Shown piece by piece: positions 58,470-64,000 of a stretch of DNA of 64,000 bases. This stretch comes from Angiostrongylus vasorum (taxonomy: Eukaryota > Nematoda > Chromadorea > Rhabditida > Metastrongylidae): positions 116,001-180,000 of the forward strand of contig JADANN010000443.1 of the NCBI GenBank assembly GCA_018806985.1, written 5' to 3'. Every line of letters begins with the position of its first letter. Within the stretch, counting starts at the first letter, position 1. The notes below the pieces were generated by a model. The model was not told the origin of the DNA, searched no databases, and worked only from the letters and a program-made list of their open reading frames with translations. The translations under genes were made by a program, and so were the position numbers.

Positions 58470-58600
58470 CGCAATGTTAAGAACTTTAATATTAACCGGA
58501 CGGGTACTGTGTCGAAGAGCTACGATAGCGGACGAGTTGTCCATAAAAACGCCTTAAAAACGCGAATTTCAGCGCAGCGAGCAGGTGCCAACTACCACTT
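58470..58600. repeat. Second copy of the CpG-rich flank repeat
   Basis: ACTTTAATATTAACCGGACG then GCTACGATAGCGGACGAGTT resembles 56266-56310, in the same orientation, so related direct repeats flank the RTE pseudogene. Confidence 0.6.
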
Positions 58601-59320
58601 TAAAAAATTCGTAATTATTACTGCACTGTCTTTTAGCTCTCTAGTTTGGGAGGGAATTACTCCAGCAGTCCTCATTCACAACTGTTTTCGAAGGAATGAG
58701 CATTAAGAAACCTTTGGTGTCTTTTGCTGTACCTGCGCGGATATCCTCCCATTATTAAAACTCTTTTTTTTCGAACAAATTTACACCGATATGATTCCAC
58801 TTAAGCTTTTTTTCAAGCACAGATATTTACTCATAAGTAATTTTCACTCTTTCAGCAAGCCTATCCTCCAACTCGTTGTAATCGTAAGTTCTCACGCAGC
58901 GAAAGGTGCATCTCTTCACCGCATGTCAGCTTCCACAGTTGATCATCTTGTGCGCGTTCGGTTTCTCTCCATATTCATTTATTGGAATGGTTTTCCCTGT
59001 TGTATGTTTCGTCTTTATACCAATTAGGTAAGATTGTATAAGTTTAACCCATGTGTCAATGCAATACGTTTTATTTACATGACAAAAAATTTTGGACTTA
59101 TAAGCTTCAGTTCAGTGCAATGTGCAAACTTCATTGTCATATATGGACAAGTCTTTCATTTCATCCATAAAATACAAAACTTGCCAGGTTATGATATGGC
59201 TCGTCGTTTATTTCTTTTTTTCATGGCTTTAAAATATTCCTAGTCTTTATATTACAAGACTGTGAAAGTGACCAAACAATACTTTCATCTCGGAAAAGAT
59301 CTCGATAAAATCATTGAATG
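58601..59320. other. Unassigned DNA
   Basis: Plus-strand ORFs at 58791-59027 and 59034-59243 are hydrophobic and lack support. Confidence 0.35.
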
Positions 59321-59324
59321 GTAA

Positions 59325-59670
59325 CGTGAAGGGTGTTGACGTTGGCTTAAAGGTGCTAAAGGAGACCGTGGCTCGACCACGTCACAAGCTAGCGGAGCCA
59401 TCAATCTCTTTAGGGTTCAAGATTTTGTATCAGACTTGTCTGGGAAACTCCATGTGGTCTACAGGGCTTGAAAATGTTTTTGTTGAGATACTTCAGTATT
59501 CCAAGGGAAACTCCACCAACATTGAGCGAGATTCGTGAAGAATAGCAAAGGTTTCCAAGCAGCAGTTGAACCCACGTGCGAATCTGAAGGTGTCCTTGAA
59601 AGAAGAATGGGAAGAAATGAATGGAATGAAAAAAGTTCCGGATCTGTGCAATATATGGTGATAGTTCATG
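59325..59670 (+). repeat. Composite of SINE-like (family A) and family D remnants
   Basis: 59345-59455 has GACCGTGGCTCGACCACGTC and TATCAGACTTGTCTGGGAAA from family A. 59540-59660 has AAGCAGCAGTTGAACCCACG and GTTCCGGATCTGTGCAATAT from family D. Confidence 0.45.
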
Positions 59671-60372
59671 TAAAAAAGATCTGAAGAGTCCTCTTGAAAA
59701 AGTTAAGGTGGACTGAGTATTTCTTTTCATAGTTATTCATGGAGATTTTATTGATTTAGGTTCATGACTACGACAATGCCTCGTTGTATTGATGCACTAA
59801 CTCGTGCTCGTCTTCGTACTCATTAAAGCCACAACTATTGGAGTCGGTTGTCTACCGATGCTTTCTCTCGTGATATCAGTCTTCAACACCACGTCGATCG
59901 AATCCATTGAAGTAGAGCATCTTTGCCCCTAGTGCTCACGAATCCGTGGAATAATGTTAGCATTCTAAATCTAAACACGTTCAGTTTTTCGACTGTCGAT
60001 GTTAAAAATTGCATTACAGTTCATGAAGAAAGGTTTTACTTTATCATTCTATCACAAGCACATTAACCATAGAAATCGGTAACAATAATCAAAGTTTCAG
60101 CAACGCCATGAAGGAAGTCAGTGGCTTACTTTGTGAAGCAATCTAATCAGAGGAGATCTCATCGCAAGCATAAATTTTGAGGGCAAGGTTGCTGCCATTG
60201 CTGAACGAGTTCTTAAGTCTGCAGTTGCCGAAGACAGAACTTCGTTGACAACAGGACCATTCCACTAGATGCATATCCAGTTGGCGACCGTTTACATCAG
60301 GCTGAGTCACTATTTGCCAGAAATATTGAGCCAAACAGAGAACTATATAGTTAGAAAATCTTACTAATTGAA
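59671..60372. other. Unassigned DNA
   Basis: Nothing recognised; it may include decayed upstream PLE sequence, but no motif can be cited. Confidence 0.3.
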
Positions 60373-60375
60373 GGG

Positions 60376-60544
60376 GGGGGACTTTGAAGTGCGAGTTACG
60401 ATCCTTGCAAAGGAATCGAGAACACAAGCGCTCCAAACTCTCGAGGCGTTCTGGATTAATTCCAAAAATCCGAAAATGAACCGCAGTGAGGAATGCCTCA
60501 TTATCACACGTGATATTGGGCAGTATATAAGCCTGTTATTCTGA
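60376..60544 (+). pseudogene. Penelope-like element: C-terminal end of the GIY-YIG endonuclease ORF
   Basis: The plus-strand frame DFEVRVTILAKESRTQ, then LEAFWINSKNPKMN and SEECLIITRDIGQYI, ends in TGA at 60542. It is the same C-terminal block as in the minus-strand copy at 48250-48106. It starts after a G8 run (60373-60380), and the catalytic part of the domain is missing. It is followed after 200 bp by the hammerhead-like motif at 60746. Confidence 0.85.
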
Positions 60545-60845
60545 TGGGAAGGGCACATTACGCTTCCATGTGAATTCTGTGCGGCTGGTCTCCACGTGAC
60601 ATACTCAGTGGGAGACTCATAGAAGGCGGTGAGTGTGCAAAGAAGCTATTCTGTGTTCAATGTGATTGAAATCTTGTTTTGGCGTTTCCTCTGTTTGGTT
60701 ATGGAGGTGTTTGGCCGGGTAGATTGCTGTCAACTTGACCTTTCCAAGCTCTGAGGAAGGCGAAATCCGCCGAAACGTCAGCTTATTCGTGAATAAAGAA
60801 TAAAATAACACCTTGTGTTTGCCCAACAAGAATATAAAGACTTAA
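60545..60845 (+). mobile_element. Penelope-like element 3' region
   Basis: It matches the minus-strand copy at 47930-47800: GGTTATGGAGGTGTTTGGCC, the hammerhead-like motif, then GAATAAAATAACACCTTGTG and CCCAACAAGAATATAAAGAC. Confidence 0.8.
60746..60784 (+). ncRNA. Hammerhead-ribozyme-like motif (type I layout)
   Basis: Order: stem I AAGCT (60746-60750), core CTGAGGA, one extra A, stem II GGCG-AAATC-CGCC, GAAA, CGTC (cleavage after C60779 predicted), stem I AGCTT (60780-60784). The match to the CUGANGA...GAAA core is complete; the extra A before stem II is unusual, and stem III would be minimal. Hammerhead motifs are known from Penelope-like elements. Confidence 0.65.
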
Positions 60846-61162
60846 AAAATTGAGTTGTTGTTATCATAACTGACCTAAGTTTATCTATTTAATTGGGATC
60901 AGCAAAGTTTTCACTAGTCAGCGTTACTGTCTAGCGAATACGAAAAAGCGTCGCAGCTCTATAAAACTAAACTGTGCGGAACCATCCGTCTATTTCTACC
61001 ATTTTATAGGAGAAGATTCAAAAGACCGGCTTTCTATAGACCTCGGCATAAATAGTTGATATATTTATTTATACGATCTTATGAACTGATCTTCTTTTGC
61101 TGATGCGAGGTTGGTATAGGTCTTCGTTGTCGTTGTCGTTGTTGTTGGTGTTGTTGGTCGAT

Positions 61163-61198
61163 GGCTGACGTTTCGGCGATTTCGCCTTCCTCAGAGCC
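61163..61198 (-). ncRNA. Hammerhead-ribozyme-like motif
   Basis: On the minus strand: GGCT, CTGAGGA, A, GGCG-AAAT-CGCC, GAAA, CGTC, AGCC. Stem I (GGCT/AGCC) differs from the 60746 copy (AAGCT/AGCTT) but stays paired. Confidence 0.65.
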
Positions 61199-61583
61199 TG
61201 GACGTATTTTATATAAGAATACTTTAATTATTCGGTGGAAAAAGGCTAAAGTATTGATGAAGATCAAGGTTTTAAATGGACGTCACATTGGTCAGAAAGG
61301 CTGCTCATCGTGATGTTACGAGTGGGACTTGTCCACGGAAAGACGATGCCTCACTATCTATCAAACGTGACATGGCGCCCTATTTCAAAATGATATTTTG
61401 ACACCTGGGTGTGCCTTGCTCGCGACCACACGTGAACAACGCGTGGACGAGTCCCATTCGTAAAAGCACGGTGAGTAGCCTTTTTTTGATCAACATTGAG
61501 TCTGTTTAAAAGTTTGATCTTCATTAATAGTTTAGCTCTTTTTCCAACGAATGCTTGGAATATTCCTCTATAAAATACGTGCA

Positions 61584-61619
61584 GGCTCTGAGGAAGGCGA
61601 AATCGCCGAAGCGTCAGCC
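61584..61619 (+). ncRNA. Hammerhead-ribozyme-like motif, one core change
   Basis: Same as the mirrored copy at 61163, except that GAAA reads GAAG (61608-61611), which changes position 15.1. Stem I GGCT/AGCC is intact. It lies 6 nt before the CAA array. Confidence 0.6.
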
Positions 61620-61625
61620 ATCGAC

Positions 61626-62311
<686 letters not shown>

Positions 62312-62464
62312 GACCTATACCAACTTCGCATCAGCTAAAGAAGATCAGTTTATGAGATCATATAAATAAATATAAGAAGATTGTAATCGCAAAGCACCAA
62401 CCTAGGCCATCACCAAGCGCGCTGAGTAACCCGATTACTATCCTTTCCTCAAAGTAATAAAAAA

Positions 62465-62835
62465 TAGATAAACCGTGTGGGATGGTGCAGTCATCAACCT
62501 TATGCGACTATAATCAGCTGTTCTAATCTTTCCTCATTGGAAGGCACGTAAAAAGCGGTGAGTTTTTTCGAGAAGCTGTTGAGCATGTAATTACCATAGA
62601 GTTTTTCGCCTCTTTTATAAGTGTTATTGAAGCGTTTGGCAAGGTAAATTGTATATCAGTATACCCTTCCAAGGCTCTGAAGAAGGCGATACTGCCGAAA
62701 CGTCAGCTACTGTTGTATTGTATTGTGTTTTTCTGTGGAAGTAAATGTATGTTGTTTAACAACCTCGCGATTGCTGAACAAGAAAACGACGCATTCATAT
62801 TCCAATGCCGAGGTTAATAGAAAGTCGATCCTGAG
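62465..62835 (+). mobile_element. Penelope-type unit with hammerhead-like motif
   Basis: Collinear with 30395-30745: GGGATGGTGCAGTCATCAAC, GCACGTAAAAAGCGGTGAG, TATTGAAGCGTTTGGCAAGG, then the motif, GTGGAAGTAAATGTATGTTG and the end GCCGAGGTTAATAGAAAGTC. Single orientation. Confidence 0.85.
62673..62708 (+). ncRNA. Hammerhead-ribozyme-like motif
   Basis: GGCT, CTGAAGA, A, GGCG-ATAC-TGCC, GAAA, CGTC, AGCT. Stem I is GGCT/AGCT (one G-U pair) and stem II closes with a G-U pair. The core matches. Confidence 0.6.
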
Positions 62836-63410
62836 AACTGTTAGCAAGACGTACCAGTGAGCTTAGAGTTTCAGGCTTAGCTGTACAGTTCCATCTATCC
62901 ACGATCGAGTCATAAATTCTTCGTCAACTGTGTTCTTTGTAACTATTAGCACTCCTACAGCTTCTTGTGTCTATATGAGCGAGCCTTCCTTAATCTTTTT
63001 GTTAGCATTTTTCGGAATGAATGATGCCGCTACCAATGAGAGGTTATTTTAAAAATTGGGTGGTGTGATATTCCCTGATTTGATAATAACGACCTTTACT
63101 CCGTTTGGATGCCATTCAGCGGAATTCATTCCACAATCCAGTCTTGCTCAAGTGATTGCATGGTAATATGATAATCTTCATGGAAATCAGGTAGGCACAA
63201 TCAACGACCAAATCAAACGTTTATAGGAAGCGTAACTTCGCCCACCGTTCTTGGATAAAATTAATGTGCTCGAACTCCACTAGCTTACAACGCAAAACGA
63301 TATCAACTGTAACTTATCTCGGCCTGACACTTCTAAGGACTGATTTTTTTTCGGCTGGCTCCGAAGTTTTCTTCATGCCTATACCGATGTTGACAATTCG
63401 GCGAAAATGA
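62836..63410. other. Unassigned DNA
   Basis: No feature recognised. Confidence 0.35.
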
Positions 63411-63414
63411 TTTT

Positions 63415-63597
63415 CTAGCCGGCACTTATTAGCGACCCTGTTAAGTGTGTTCCATTACGATCGAGGTGTCTTCTTCTGAGCAATTCATTTGTGACGTCAC
63501 CGGATGCCCATTCGAATTCAGCGAATTGAGATCCACATAATTCATTGCTTTGGCTAATCGATAAATTGGAGTACCTCGCCATGCTGCATGTAGCCAC
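63415..63597 (-). other. Open frame, unrecognised
   Basis: A 60-codon minus-strand frame (SQFAEFEWASGDVTNELL, RRRHLDRNGTHLTG) ends in TAG at 63415. Moderately protein-like, perhaps a repeat-encoded or terminal exon; no support beyond composition. Confidence 0.2.
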
Positions 63598-63719
63598 CCA
63601 TATTAGTAGGTAAACCGGACGACCTAGGCAGTGATCAAATCACAGTGATTTCAAAGTATATATTATTGGTCCCTATGTTATAGAGAATTCTCTATCTACC
63701 TAACAAATACATCCTATGG

Positions 63720-63930
63720 GTCGATGGTGACCATGTTGCTACAACGCCGCGTGTGTGCCCTGCGTCCACGTCCCGTTCTGGCCATTGGGCACGCCGCTCG
63801 CTCGGACGTAGCCGCGCCCACTAGCACCGTCATTTGGCTCGACGACGCCTTGGAGTTCGCCATTGCCAATTCCATCATTATTTCCCTCCCGCCTGAACTT
63901 TCCTTACAAATTCATTTGCTTAGGTCGTAA
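63720..63930. other. GC-rich exon-like segment, strand uncertain
   Basis: G+C content is far above the flanks. The plus frame 63724-63930 (68 aa) and an antisense frame of similar quality (reading MELAMANSKASSSQ) are both open. On the plus strand it is followed by TTCATTTGCTTAG, an acceptor-like string, which suits neither model well. It may be an exon of a gene continuing beyond the window. Confidence 0.3.
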
Positions 63931-64000
63931 TGATATTAAGTGTAATCCTTAGCTCTTGCATTGCTGATACATTAACGTTATCGTTGATTCTCGTGTAATG

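Overview
The window is eukaryotic and most likely from a parasitic roundworm of the strongylid (hookworm-like) group. It has AT-rich non-coding DNA, short exons, splice sites of the nematode type (acceptors such as TTTCAG and TTTTAG, donors GTRAGT), acceptor-like sites just upstream of start codons that would suit spliced-leader trans-splicing, and a very high load of dispersed repeats. The species assignment is inference. I see no bacterial operons, rRNA genes, CRISPR arrays or convincing stand-alone tRNA genes.

Two genes can be assembled exon by exon. On the plus strand, 13042-17691 encodes a 229-residue four-pass membrane protein resembling the LAPTM4 lysosomal family, with a C-terminal PPPY motif. 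Facing it tail to tail, on the minus strand, 35517-18456 encodes tomosyn (C. elegans tom-1, human STXBP5), the WD40-propeller/SNARE-like regulator of synaptic vesicle release. I assign it 28 exons and about 1219 residues, including a 22-nt microexon. Its frame closes only if a run of eight T at 31837-31844 is one base too long or is otherwise bypassed. A third, unrecognised two-exon gene (49344-52594, plus strand, 119 residues) is likely. Several single exon-like ORFs are listed with low confidence.

The rest is largely mobile DNA. (1) A tRNA-derived SINE-like family (about 280 bp, A and B boxes, TTATCCT-type 3' tail) has at least 18 copies. (2) A roughly 380-bp retroposon ends in AAGT repeats; one copy has a perfect 16-bp target duplication. 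(3) Palindromic foldback elements have arms of 50-160 bp. (4) Penelope-like elements (PLEs) are represented by two decayed GIY-YIG endonuclease ends and a set of non-coding units. The units carry a hammerhead-ribozyme-like motif and are often arranged head to head as inverted repeats. (5) An RTE-like non-LTR reverse transcriptase pseudogene lies at 57024-58460 inside an unusually CpG-rich, internally duplicated block; a second 3' fragment lies at 6560. (6) A 686-bp almost pure CAA array sits in one arm of a large inverted PLE.

Layout: 1-13000 repeats and unassigned DNA; 13000-17700 LAPTM-like gene; 18456-35517 tomosyn, whose introns have absorbed most of the insertions there; 36000-49000 repeats, exon-like ORFs and a PLE; 49344-52594 orphan gene; 53000-64000 nested repeats, the RTE block and the PLE/CAA cluster.
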